A stretch of DNA of 17,853 bases from Rhodobiaceae bacterium (GCA_027352645.1 DAIEIL010000173.1:1-17853); one strand, 5' to 3'. Positions 1 through 6,972 are shown, counted from the stretch's first letter. The notes: a model not told the origin generated them from the letters alone. A program made the numbers and translations.

Positions 1-20
1 GGCCGGGTTCGCGCCCGGCC
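1..20. other. Short GC-rich hairpin at window edge
   Basis: GGCCGGG and CCCGGCC form a perfect 7-bp stem around the loop TTCGCG. No T-run follows on the plus strand. It could be the remnant of a terminator of a gene outside the window, or chance pairing in GC-rich DNA. It lies 28 bases before the first gene. Confidence 0.3.
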
Positions 21-48
21 ACCCCTCGCCGCCAGAAGAGGCCCGTCA

Positions 49-1053
49 ATGACCTCTCGCCCGGAACTCTCCGTCAGCTTCCACAATTTCTGGCCCGGCT
101 TCGATCCGAAGAAATTCTTCCTCACGCGTGAGTTGATGCGACGCTTCGACGTTCGCTTCGACCTCCTCGGCCACGACCTGCAATTCTTCAGCGTCTTCGG
201 CAAGGAACTCATGCCCACGAAAGGCCGGGAACGCGCCCTGCGCGTCTGGTTCAGTGCCGAGGCCTATGAACCCTCCCGCATGATCTACGATCTTCACTTC
301 GGTTCTCTGCCGGAGTCGCTATGGGGCAAGCGCTGGGTTCGGTGCCCCGTGTGGTCGACGAATATCGACTGGTCGAACGCTGCCTCGCCCTACTCGCCGG
401 CGCAGCTGCTCGCGGAACGGCGCTTCGAACCGCATGAGAAGTTCTGCAATTTCATCTATTCCAACCGCACCTCGTTCCGCACCGAATTCTTCGACGTCCT
501 CGGCAAGCGCCGCCATGTCGACAGCTGCGGCCGTGTACTGAACAATGTCGGCGGCCCTTGCGTCGACAAGTTCAAGGCGGTGAGCGAATATCAATTCACC
601 ATCGCCTTTGAAAATGCGCTCTCGCCGGGCTACATCACCGAAAAGCTGATCGACCCGCTCGCCGCCCGTTCCATCCCGATCTATTGGGGCGCCTGCGAAG
701 CGAAGACCGATTTCAATCCCGACGCCTTCATCTTTGCGCGCGATTTCCAGTCCTTCGACGATCTCGCCGATCACGTCATCAAGGTGAGCGAAAGCCGTGA
801 GGCGATGGAGCGGATCGTCACCGCGCCCGTCTTTCACGACAACAAGATCCCCGATCAATTCAGCGCGTCGCACTATGTCGACCTGATCGTCGAAGCGCTT
901 TCCGCGCCGCAGATGACGATCGAGCGCCACGCGTTGAACGACAGGCTCATCACCGACCAGCCGGGCCACTCGCGCAAGGGCAAACAGCTCGAACGGTTGG
1001 GAAAGCGCATCGGGAAGCGCTTCGCCAGACTCGCCCGTCCCCTCTCGCGCTGA
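49..1053 (+). CDS. GT10 family glycosyltransferase (alpha-1,3/4-fucosyltransferase-like)
   Basis: This 334-residue protein probably transfers a sugar (in the family, L-fucose from GDP-fucose) onto GlcNAc or a similar acceptor of lipopolysaccharide or another surface glycan, at the cytoplasmic face of the inner membrane. The diagnostic GT10 donor-binding block lies at residues 181-214: FTIAFENA, then GYITEKL, then IPIYWGA, closely matching the bacterial (Helicobacter-type) fucosyltransferase motif. There is no signal peptide. The C-terminal 30 residues are strongly basic (KGKQLERLGKRIGKRFARLAR), as in bacterial GT10 enzymes that dock on the membrane through a basic amphipathic tail. The ATG is preceded by AGAAGAGG. 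The gene stands alone here, with no GDP-fucose synthesis genes or other glycan genes beside it, so donor and acceptor are inferred from family only. Family call is confident; substrate is not. Confidence 0.85.
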   Translation: MTSRPELSVSFHNFWPGFDPKKFFLTRELMRRFDVRFDLLGHDLQFFSVFGKELMPTKGRERALRVWFSAEAYEPSRMIYDLHFGSLPESLWGKRWVRCPVWSTNIDWSNAASPYSPAQLLAERRFEPHEKFCNFIYSNRTSFRTEFFDVLGKRRHVDSCGRVLNNVGGPCVDKFKAVSEYQFTIAFENALSPGYITEKLIDPLAARSIPIYWGACEAKTDFNPDAFIFARDFQSFDDLADHVIKVSESREAMERIVTAPVFHDNKIPDQFSASHYVDLIVEALSAPQMTIERHALNDRLITDQPGHSRKGKQLERLGKRIGKRFARLARPLSR

Positions 1054-1071
1054 CCTCCGCTCACACGGCTC

Positions 1072-1085
1072 TTGATCGGCCTCAA
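1072..1085 (+). promoter_or_regulatory. Candidate FNR/FixK-type binding site upstream of LTXXQ copy 1
   Basis: TTGATCGGCCTCAA matches the FNR/FixK/Anr consensus TTGAT-N4-ATCAA at 9 of 10 defined positions and keeps the core TTGA-N6-TCAA exactly. Its centre lies 62 bases before the ATG at 1141. For a class II site (centre at -41.5) transcription would start near 1120, and CATCAT at 1108-1113 sits where a -10 element is expected. The same site recurs before the second paralog (1659-1672). The factor is not known from this window. Confidence 0.55.
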
Positions 1086-1140
1086 TGCCGCGCGTGGCGG
1101 GCGGCCGCATCATTGCGTGCGCCTTTGGGAGGAGGCCACC

Positions 1141-1626
1141 ATGAAGCTGTGTGGATTCGCATTCAACGGCCTGCTCGCGCTTTGCGGCCCGTCCATGGCC
1201 ATCGCACAAGAGACGCTTGCGCCAAAGGCAGGCAGCGGCCCCACGACAGCCGAATCTGGCGGCTGCGGCATAATCGGCTATGGCGGATCGGTTGCAGCTA
1301 ACGACGCCTTGCTCGACAGCCGCATAGCGTCGCTCAAGCGCGAGCTACAGATCACAGATGGGCAAGAGGCTGTCTGGAAAGGCTATGCCAATGCGCTGCG
1401 CGCTACGACGCAGGTCATGGCCAACATGCATCAGCAGATGATCGGCGCATTTCAACAGAACGATCATTCGTCCATGACGGTGGTCGATCTGAACATCGAC
1501 GCAACGGAGTCGAAGCTCCCCGCCCTTGAAGCGCTCAAGCCCGCCACCATTGCCCTCTACAAAGAGCTTTCCGAAGAACAGAAGAAAAAGGCCGACGAGC
1601 GGCTTCCCACCATGGGGTGCATATAG
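1141..1626 (+). CDS. Exported LTXXQ/Spy-like periplasmic protein, copy 1 (Met-poor)
   Basis: This small periplasmic protein of 161 residues is distantly like the Spy/CpxP LTXXQ family, whose members act as ATP-independent chaperones or metal/envelope-stress proteins. Residues 1-22 form a signal peptide with a likely AIA/QE cleavage. An LTXXQ-type helix (LQITDGQEAVWKGYANAL) lies at 69-86, and a second, degenerate repeat (LSEEQKKKAD) at 143-152. The mature protein has exactly two cysteines, C42 in GGCG and C160 near the C terminus, both conserved in copy 2, which could form a disulfide or bind metal. The ATG at 1141 follows the strong site GGGAGGAGG (1127-1135); a longer reading from TTG at 1072 would begin inside the FNR-like box and lose the N-terminal signal peptide. 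It is tandem with its paralog at 1730. Exact function is unknown. Confidence 0.8.
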   Translation: MKLCGFAFNGLLALCGPSMAIAQETLAPKAGSGPTTAESGGCGIIGYGGSVAANDALLDSRIASLKRELQITDGQEAVWKGYANALRATTQVMANMHQQMIGAFQQNDHSSMTVVDLNIDATESKLPALEALKPATIALYKELSEEQKKKADERLPTMGCI

Positions 1627-1658
1627 AGCCCCGGGCCGATATCCGTTCACACAAGGTC

Positions 1659-1672
1659 TTGATCCGTCTCAA
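1659..1672 (+). promoter_or_regulatory. Candidate FNR/FixK-type binding site upstream of LTXXQ copy 2
   Basis: TTGATCCGTCTCAA has the same TTGA-N6-TCAA core and the same single deviation from TTGAT-N4-ATCAA as the site at 1072. The gap to the following ATG is 57 bases, against 55 in copy 1. A weak -10-like stretch (CATAGG/TAGGCT, 1693-1700) lies at class II distance. Conservation of spacing while the DNA around it has diverged argues that the site is used. Confidence 0.55.
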
Positions 1673-1729
1673 TGCCGCCGCCAGCAGACCGACATAGGCT
1701 GGCAATCTCGCTCAACAGAGGAGGCCATC

Positions 1730-2338
1730 ATGAATCTCCGTACATTCGCACTCATCGGACTGCTCGCGTTTTCCGGCGCATCGGTCGCGTTGGCACAGGA
1801 ACCGCCCGCGCCGCAACAGGGTCGCGGTCCAGCGATGATGGGCCAGGGATGGGGGGGCGGAATGATGGGCGGCGGCTGGGGCCAGGGCATGATGGGCTAT
1901 GGCGGTGGCCGCGGCTATGGCCCCGGAATGATGATGGGCGGCGGCTGGGGTGCCGGAATGATGGGTGGCGGCTGCGGAATGATGGGCTACGGTGCAGGGG
2001 GCGGCGACTTTGACACCTATGTCGAGGGCCGCATTGCCTTCCTCAAGGCCGAGCTCAAGATCACGAAGGATCAGGAAGCTGTCTGGCAGGATTATGCAGA
2101 CGCGTTAACGACAAACGCGCAAGTCATGGCCAGCATGCACAAGCAGATGGCCGAGGCGTTCCAGAAGGGCGACAGTTCGCCGGTGCAGTTCTTCGACCTT
2201 CACATCAACGCAATGAAGTCGAGGCTCGCCGCGCTCGAAGCGCTGAAGCCCGCGACAGAAGCACTTTACAAGGCATTGTCTGCCGATCAGCGCAAGAAGG
2301 CCGATAATGTTCTGCCCCTGATGGGCGGTTGCATGTAA
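1730..2338 (+). CDS. Exported LTXXQ/Spy-like periplasmic protein, copy 2 (Met/Gly-rich)
   Basis: This 202-residue exported protein is a paralog of the preceding gene. Its signal peptide covers residues 1-22 (ALA/QE cleavage). Residues 31-92 are a low-complexity segment of repeated GMMG and GGGW units with Tyr, of a type seen in periplasmic proteins proposed to bind copper or other soft metals. The conserved LTXXQ-type domain follows: LKITKDQEAVWQDYADAL at 109-126 and LSADQRKKAD at 183-192. Two cysteines remain in the mature protein, C82 in GGCG and C201 next to the end. The ATG at 1730 follows AGAGGAGG (1717-1724). A reading extended upstream to 1526 would overlap copy 1 and is not supported. 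The stop lies 4 bases from the convergent gmk stop. A role in envelope or metal stress under low oxygen is inferred from family, composition and the upstream box. Confidence 0.82.
   Translation: MNLRTFALIGLLAFSGASVALAQEPPAPQQGRGPAMMGQGWGGGMMGGGWGQGMMGYGGGRGYGPGMMMGGGWGAGMMGGGCGMMGYGAGGGDFDTYVEGRIAFLKAELKITKDQEAVWQDYADALTTNAQVMASMHKQMAEAFQKGDSSPVQFFDLHINAMKSRLAALEALKPATEALYKALSADQRKKADNVLPLMGGCM
1846..1990 (+). repeat. Internal minisatellite-like GGAATGATGGG repeats in LTXXQ copy 2
   Basis: Variants of GGAATGATGGGCGGCGGCTG recur near 1859, 1925, 1957 and 1977 and encode GMMG-GGW units. A run of seven G (1851-1857) and neighbouring G-tracts (1846-1848, 1867-1869, 1878-1881) give a G-quadruplex-capable stretch on the plus strand. 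Copy 1 has only a short non-repetitive remnant in the equivalent place. Confidence 0.6.
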
Positions 2339-2342
2339 CGCG

Positions 2343-2984
2343 TCACAGCGTATCGCGCAGCCGCTTTACGAAGTCGGACAGTCCGGTCAGCCGCCGGCGG
2401 CGCAGGCGTTCGGCCTGAAGGATCGAGCGCAATTCGCCAAAGGCTCGCTCAACGTCGTCGTTGATGATGATGTAGTCGTATTCCTGATAATGGCTGATCT
2501 CGTCCGAGGCCTTCGCCATGCGGGCGGCGACGACTTCCGCCGAATCCTGCGCACGCGCATTGAGACGCCGCTCCAGATCCTGCGCCGAGGGCGGCAGCAC
2601 GAAGACCTTCACAAGGTCCTCATGCGCGACCTCTTCGATCTGCTGCGTGCCCTGCCAGTCGATGTCGAAGAGAACGTCGCGTCCGAGCGACAGCGCCTGT
2701 TCGACCGGCGCACGCGGCGTTCCATAGTAGTTCTCAAAGACCTTGGCACTTTCCAGAAACTCGCGGCGGTTACGCATCAGCCCGAAATCCTCGGTACTGA
2801 CGAAATAGTAATCTCGCCCCTCGACCTCGCCGGGGCGCGGCTTTCGCGTCGTCGCCGAAACCGACATGGTGATCTGCGCATCGCTCTGGAGGAGCATGCG
2901 CGACAATGTCGTCTTGCCCGCACCCGACGGCGAGGACAGGACAAGCATCAGGCCCCTGCGGCCCACGAGTTCTTCATTCGACAT
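2343..2984 (-). CDS. gmk: Guanylate kinase
   Basis: Guanylate kinase phosphorylates GMP to GDP with ATP in the cytoplasm, an essential step of purine nucleotide recycling and of GTP and (p)ppGpp supply. The protein has 213 residues, close to the family's usual 200-210. The P-loop SSPSGAGKTT is at 17-26, the GMP-binding segment TTRKPRPGEVEGRDYYF at 45-61, ENYYGTP at 84-90 and DIDWQGTQQI at 107-116. It is the last gene of the minus-strand block. Its ATG overlaps the end of yicC by 11 bases, so translation is probably coupled, and the yicC-gmk pairing is common in proteobacteria. It converges on the LTXXQ copy 2 gene with only 4 bases between stops and no obvious terminator. Confidence 0.97.
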   Translation of the reverse strand: MSNEELVGRRGLMLVLSSPSGAGKTTLSRMLLQSDAQITMSVSATTRKPRPGEVEGRDYYFVSTEDFGLMRNRREFLESAKVFENYYGTPRAPVEQALSLGRDVLFDIDWQGTQQIEEVAHEDLVKVFVLPPSAQDLERRLNARAQDSAEVVAARMAKASDEISHYQEYDYIIINDDVERAFGELRSILQAERLRRRRLTGLSDFVKRLRDTL

Positions 2985-3873
2985 TCTGGATCTGCTCGCG
3001 CAACTGATCGATCACGGCCTTCAGCTCCAGCCCGATGCGCGTGAGGCTGACATCGGCGGCCTTTGAGCAAAGCGTATTCGCCTCGCGGTTGAATTCCTGC
3101 GTCAGGAAGTCGAGCCTGCGGCCCGCCGGTTCCCCGCCGGCAAAAAGCTCGCGAGCCTGCGCCACATGCGCGATGAGCCGGTCGATCTCCTCGCGGACAT
3201 CGGCCTTGGTCGCAAGCAGCGCCGCCTCCTGCGCCAGCCTTTCTTCAGACAGCGCAGGCGACGCACCGAGCAGCTCAGCCACCTGAGCCTTGAGCCGCGC
3301 GCGGATCGCATCGACACCGGTAGCGGGCGAAGCGGCAGCCTGCTGCGTCAGCCTCTCGATCTCGTCCACCTGGTCGCTCAGGATGCGTTCGAGCTTCCGG
3401 CCTTCCTCGCCGCGCGCGCGCGCAAGCGAGGCCGCAGCCTCGGAAAACGACGCAAGCACAAGCTTCTCGAGCGCGGCATGGTCTTCCGGGCTCTCCTCGC
3501 TCTCGCTCGTCTCGAGAATACCCTTGAGCGCAAGAATGCCTTCCGGCCGCGGCGGCATCACCTCGATGCGCTGCTGAAGCGAAGCGAGCGCCGCCAGCAC
3601 TGCGTCGAGCGCATCCTGATTGATGCGCAGCGGAGCCGGGCCACGCACGCGGTCGATGGTCAGCGTCGCCTGCACATTGCCGCGCTTCAGGTGCCGCGCC
3701 AGTTCCTCGCGAAGCCGCGCCTCGATTGCCTCGAAGCCGGACGGCAGGCGGAACCGCGCGTCGAGCCCCTTGCCGTTCACACTGCGAAGTTCCCAATGCC
3801 AGCGCACAAGGCCGGCCTCGTTGCCGCTCTCGCCATCGGCGCGGGCGAAGCCTGTCATGCTGGTCAACGGCAT
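2974..3873 (-). CDS. yicC: YicC family endoribonuclease
   Basis: YicC-family proteins are endoribonucleases linked in Escherichia coli to small-RNA turnover and stationary-phase survival. The N-terminal YicC domain starts with the hallmark MPLTSMTGFAR and continues with ELRSVNGKGLD (28-38) and KRGNV (63-67). The C-terminal DUF1732-type region carries GRRLDFLTQEFNREANT at 251-267. The central part is predicted to be largely helical. The start at 3873 gives 299 residues and the conserved N terminus. An in-frame ATG at 3909 would add 12 residues, lacks a ribosome-binding site and lies next to a TATAGT motif, so it is not preferred; AGGAAAG precedes the chosen ATG. It is 69 bases downstream of mltG and overlaps gmk by 11 bases. 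Confidence 0.93.
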   Translation of the reverse strand: MPLTSMTGFARADGESGNEAGLVRWHWELRSVNGKGLDARFRLPSGFEAIEARLREELARHLKRGNVQATLTIDRVRGPAPLRINQDALDAVLAALASLQQRIEVMPPRPEGILALKGILETSESEESPEDHAALEKLVLASFSEAAASLARARGEEGRKLERILSDQVDEIERLTQQAAASPATGVDAIRARLKAQVAELLGASPALSEERLAQEAALLATKADVREEIDRLIAHVAQARELFAGGEPAGRRLDFLTQEFNREANTLCSKAADVSLTRIGLELKAVIDQLREQIQNVE

Positions 3874-3912
3874 AGGGCGGACTTTCCTGGAATCACTGTG
3901 GAACGGCATTCA

Positions 3913-3941
3913 ACTATAGCAGCGCAGGGCCGCGAGACCGA
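3913..3941 (-). promoter_or_regulatory. Weak candidate promoter for yicC-gmk
   Basis: On the minus strand TATAGT (3913-3918) resembles a -10 element and lies in the mltG-yicC gap. The region 17 bases upstream (TCGGTC) is a poor -35. If used, transcription would start near 3906, which agrees with translation from 3873 and not from 3909. Confidence 0.3.
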
Positions 3942-3942
3942 C

Positions 3943-5076
3943 TCACCCGCCCACATGGCGCGGCGGCGCCTTGAGCGGCAGCACGGGCTTGCTTCCGCCC
4001 GACTTCTCCTCGGCAGCCTTGACGGGGCCGTTCGCGGCTTTCTTTTCGGCCTGGCGCCAGCGCGCCACATTGCGCTCATGCCCTGCCAGCGAGTTCGCGA
4101 AGGCGTGCCCTCCTGTTCCATCCGCGACGAAGTACAGATCGTTCGTCTCGGGCGGGTTCAGCACCGCCTCGATCGAGGCGCGTCCGGGATTGCATATCGG
4201 CGTCGGCGGCAACCCATCCACCTGATAGGTGTTGTAGGGCGTCACGCGGTCCAACTCGCTCTGGCGGATCGGCCGTCCGAGCGGTCCCTTGCCGCCCGTG
4301 ATGCCATAGATGATCGTCGGATCGGATTGGAGACGCATGGGCTTGCGCAGACGATTGACGAAGACGGAGGCGACTTTCGGCCTCTCGGCAGCAAGCCCCG
4401 TTTCCTTTTCGACGATGGAGGCGAGGATGACCGCTTCTCTTTTCGTCTTGTAGGGAAGGTTCGCACCCCGATGCAGCCATGTCTCGTTGATGAGCTGCGA
4501 GGCTGCCTTCTCCATGCGCTGCACGATCTGCGCCCTCGTGGTGCCGCGCGAAAAATTGTACGTCTCAGGCAGGAGTGAACCTTCGGCGGGCACCGGCGGC
4601 GTGTCGCCCGTGAGCACGGGGTCCGCCTTCACGATCTCCATCGCTTCCTGACTCGTCAGGCCCTCAGGCACGGTGATCTGGTGAACGATCGACTTGCCTT
4701 CCCTCAGGATACGGACGATCTCCGCCATGCTCGCATGGGCCGGAATTTCATACTCACCCGCCTTGAGCGTTCCCGCCGCCTTGTTAAGGCGCACGGCCAG
4801 CCGAAAGATATTCGGCTCGTTGAGCACGTGCGCTTCATGCAGGCGGCCGGCGATGGCCGAAAGCCCCAGCCCCGGCGCGAGCCAGACGACAGTCGGCGCG
4901 GCGGCGGGCCCAGGCGCTTCGAAAATCCGCTTGCCGTAAAGGAAAGCGCCGCCCGCGATCAGGGCGGCGCTCATGGGAAGGATAACGAGGATCGTCAGAA
5001 GGAAGCGCCGGATGCGCCCCGGTCGAGCATCGACATGAGGCTCGACCGTGCCTTCGTTATCGGTCCCGTCGGACAA
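3943..5076 (-). CDS. mltG: Endolytic murein transglycosylase MltG (YceG-like)
   Basis: MltG cuts nascent glycan strands in the periplasm and is thought to terminate peptidoglycan polymerisation. The 377-residue protein has a cytoplasmic N terminus (1-22), one membrane anchor (about 24-46), a LysM-like region (about 60-130) and the YceG catalytic domain (about 130-345). The catalytic glutamate is E223 in ASIVEKET. LQSDPTIIYGI (249-259), YNTYQVDGLPPTPICNPG (281-298) and DLYFVADGTGGHAF (313-326) are family motifs. A Lys/Pro-rich tail of about 30 residues extends past the domain. The start appears to be TTG at 5076, directly after the fabF stop (TGATTG), with AGAAGG 8 bases upstream; the next ATG is residue 35, inside the anchor, and would destroy it. 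Coupling to fabF is likely. Confidence 0.95.
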   Translation of the reverse strand: MSDGTDNEGTVEPHVDARPGRIRRFLLTILVILPMSAALIAGGAFLYGKRIFEAPGPAAAPTVVWLAPGLGLSAIAGRLHEAHVLNEPNIFRLAVRLNKAAGTLKAGEYEIPAHASMAEIVRILREGKSIVHQITVPEGLTSQEAMEIVKADPVLTGDTPPVPAEGSLLPETYNFSRGTTRAQIVQRMEKAASQLINETWLHRGANLPYKTKREAVILASIVEKETGLAAERPKVASVFVNRLRKPMRLQSDPTIIYGITGGKGPLGRPIRQSELDRVTPYNTYQVDGLPPTPICNPGRASIEAVLNPPETNDLYFVADGTGGHAFANSLAGHERNVARWRQAEKKAANGPVKAAEEKSGGSKPVLPLKAPPRHVGG

Positions 5077-6330
5077 TCAATCGACCTTCTTCAGAACCAG
5101 CGAGGCGTTGGTTCCGCCGAACCCGAAGGAGTTCGACAGCGCGTAATTGACCTCACGCTGGCGCGCCTTGAGGGGCACGAGGTCGAGCTCCGTTTCGACT
5201 TCCGGATTGTCGAGGTTGAGCGTCGGCGGCACGATCTGGTCGCGAATGGCGAGCGTGCAGAAGATCGCTTCGACAGCACCGGCAGCGCCGAGCAGATGGC
5301 CGATCGACGACTTGGTCGAGGACATCGAAACCTTGCTCACCGCATTGCCGAGAAGACGCGACACGGCGCCGAGTTCGATCGTGTCGGCCATGGTGGAGGT
5401 GCCATGCGCGTTCACATAGTCGAGATCGGAAGCCGTAATACCAGCGCGCTTCAGCGCAGCCTGCATGGAGCGGAAACCGCCATTGCCGTCTTCCGGCGGC
5501 GCGGTGATGTGGTGCGCATCGCCAGAGAGACCATAGCCGACAACCTCGGCATAGATCTTCGCGCCGCGGGCCTTCGCATGCTCATATTCCTCGAGCACGA
5601 CGACGCCGGCGCCCTCGCCCATGACGAAGCCGTCACGGTCCCTGTCATAGGGACGCGAGGCGCGGGTCGGCTCATCGTTGAAGCCGGTCGAGAGCGCGCG
5701 GCAGGCGGAGAAGCCCGCGATGCCGATGCGGCTGATGGCGGATTCGGTACCGCCCGCGACCATGACGTCGGCATCGTCGAGCGCGATCAAACGCGCCGCG
5801 TCGCCAATCGCATGCGCGCCGGTCGAGCAGGCCGTCACGACCGAATGGTTCGGTCCCTTGAGGCCATGCTGAATGGAGACATAGCCGGAAGCGAGATTGA
5901 TGAGACGTCCGGTGATGAAGAAGGGGCTCACGCGGCGCGGGCCCTTTTCCTGGAGAATGAGCGCCGTCTCGGCAATGCCCTGAAGGCCGCCGATGCCCGA
6001 GCCGATCAACGTGCCCGAGCGCCACTGTTCCTCGTCGGTCTTGGGGTGCCAGTTCGCGTCGTCCAGCGCCTGCGTGGCAGCGGCGACGGCGAAGACGATG
6101 AAATCGTCGACGCGCTTCGATTCCTTTGCATCCATCCAGTTGTCCTGAATGAACGCGCCCTCGCCTTCGCGGGGAACAGGCATCGCAATTTTGCAAGGAA
6201 GATCGGAGACGTCGAAATTCTCGATCCGGCGAGCCGCAGACTGGCCATCGAGAAGACGCTTCCAGGTTACGTCGACGCCGCAGCCAAGCGGCGACACCAT
6301 GCCCAGTCCGGTAATGACGACCCGTCTCAT
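5077..6330 (-). CDS. fabF: 3-oxoacyl-[acyl-carrier-protein] synthase II
   Basis: FabF is the elongating condensing enzyme of type II fatty acid synthesis: it joins malonyl-ACP to acyl-ACP with loss of CO2 and governs long-chain and cis-vaccenate formation. The 417-residue length matches the family (about 410-420). The thiolase-fold catalytic triad is present: C168 in VVTACSTGAH, H309 in NAHGTSTMADT and H345 in SSIGHLLGAAG, which is of KAS II type. The glycine-rich FGFGGTNA is at 402-409. The ATG is preceded by AGGGA at a spacing of 5. It follows acpP across 154 bases containing a strong hairpin, and its stop abuts the mltG start. Confidence 0.98.
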   Translation of the reverse strand: MRRVVITGLGMVSPLGCGVDVTWKRLLDGQSAARRIENFDVSDLPCKIAMPVPREGEGAFIQDNWMDAKESKRVDDFIVFAVAAATQALDDANWHPKTDEEQWRSGTLIGSGIGGLQGIAETALILQEKGPRRVSPFFITGRLINLASGYVSIQHGLKGPNHSVVTACSTGAHAIGDAARLIALDDADVMVAGGTESAISRIGIAGFSACRALSTGFNDEPTRASRPYDRDRDGFVMGEGAGVVVLEEYEHAKARGAKIYAEVVGYGLSGDAHHITAPPEDGNGGFRSMQAALKRAGITASDLDYVNAHGTSTMADTIELGAVSRLLGNAVSKVSMSSTKSSIGHLLGAAGAVEAIFCTLAIRDQIVPPTLNLDNPEVETELDLVPLKARQREVNYALSNSFGFGGTNASLVLKKVD

Positions 6331-6363
6331 ATCGGTCCCTACTCCCCATCGCCCACTGCGATC

Positions 6364-6471
6364 GAGCGCGGGGCTGCCCTACTTGATACTCAAAGCAAGA
6401 GCCGGCGAAACCTGACCGGGTGCGCCGGATCCTATGACGCTGCAGAGCGCGGGGACGTCAGCCCCGCGCTC
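6364..6471 (-). other. acpP-fabF intergenic hairpin with an alternative pairing arm
   Basis: GAGCGCGGGG (6445-6454) and CCCCGCGCTC (6462-6471) form a perfect 10-bp stem with a 7-base loop. The arm GAGCGCGGGG occurs again at 6364-6373, 33 bases from the fabF start. In the minus-strand transcript, the single 5' arm can therefore pair with either of two identical downstream arms. No U-run follows the near hairpin, so it is not a classical intrinsic terminator; it may stabilise the 3' end of an acpP message or attenuate readthrough. Confidence 0.5.
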
Positions 6472-6484
6472 CACAAGACCGAAA

Positions 6485-6724
6485 TCAGGACTTCGCGTTC
6501 GCCTTGACGAACTCGATCGCGTCTTTGACGGTCAGGATCTTCTCGGCCGCATCGTCCGGAATCTCGACGCCGAATTCTTCTTCGAACGCCATGACCAGCT
6601 CGACGTTGTCGAGGCTGTCCGCGCCGAGATCATCGATGAAGCTCGCGTTCTCAGTCACCTTGTCGGCGTCGACGCCGAGGTGCTCGACCACGATCTTCTT
6701 CAAGCGTTCCGCGATATCACTCAT
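6485..6724 (-). CDS. acpP: Acyl carrier protein
   Basis: AcpP is the acidic 79-residue carrier that holds growing acyl chains as thioesters on 4'-phosphopantetheine during fatty acid, lipid A and phospholipid synthesis. The attachment serine is S37 in GADSLDNVELV, with the four-helix ACP pattern and a strongly acidic helix II. Length and composition match the family (about 77-80). The ATG is preceded by GAGGA at a spacing of 6. A 258-base gap with a hairpin separates it from fabG, which suggests its own promoter, as expected for one of the most abundant proteins, although I could not identify a convincing -35/-10 pair. Confidence 0.98.
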   Translation of the reverse strand: MSDIAERLKKIVVEHLGVDADKVTENASFIDDLGADSLDNVELVMAFEEEFGVEIPDDAAEKILTVKDAIEFVKANAKS

Positions 6725-6951
6725 TTTAAGTCCTCAGATTCCCTGTTTTGACCGGCTTCACGCCCCGTCCCCATCGCGTAATGCTTCAGGGTAACAACGC
6801 GATTGAATTCGGCGGAAAGACTGCACCTCTTCTGGCCCATTTCAAGGCTAGATCGCAAGCCAAATCGAGGGGCCTAGGTAACACACTTTTCACTATGGTG
6901 CCAGCGAAGGCGCCCTATTGACACACACGACTACCGCACTGATTCCGTTTA

Positions 6952-6972
6952 CCTTTTCGGCGCCGGAAAAGG
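6952..6972 (-). terminator. Candidate hairpin/terminator after fabG
   Basis: CCTTTTC and GAAAAGG form a 7-bp stem around a 7-base loop that is itself GC-rich. It starts 10 bases after the fabG stop. The following bases in the minus-strand transcript (UAAACGG) are not a U-run, so termination may be partial or the structure may protect an RNA end. Confidence 0.35.

Noticed and set aside
1526..1729. Extended start of LTXXQ copy 2 inside copy 1
   Set aside because: The extension overlaps copy 1 in another frame and precedes a clear signal peptide with its own ribosome-binding site at 1717-1724.
3166..4578. Plus-strand open frame of 470 codons opposite yicC and mltG
   Set aside because: Antisense shadow of two conserved genes; no domain and no ribosome-binding site noted.
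6383..6393. TTGA-TAC-TCAA before fabF, resembling an FNR half-site pair
   Set aside because: The spacer is 3 bases instead of 6, so it cannot fit an FNR/FixK dimer as the sites at 1072 and 1659 do.
4681..6507. Long plus-strand open frame (608 codons) opposite fabF and mltG
   Set aside because: It is antisense to two certain genes; its product is Arg/Asp/His-rich with no recognisable motif, typical of open frames opposite GC-rich coding DNA.
6918..6946. Plus-strand TTGACA promoter between fabG and acpP
   Set aside because: The -10 position reads GATTCC and there is no plus-strand gene downstream.
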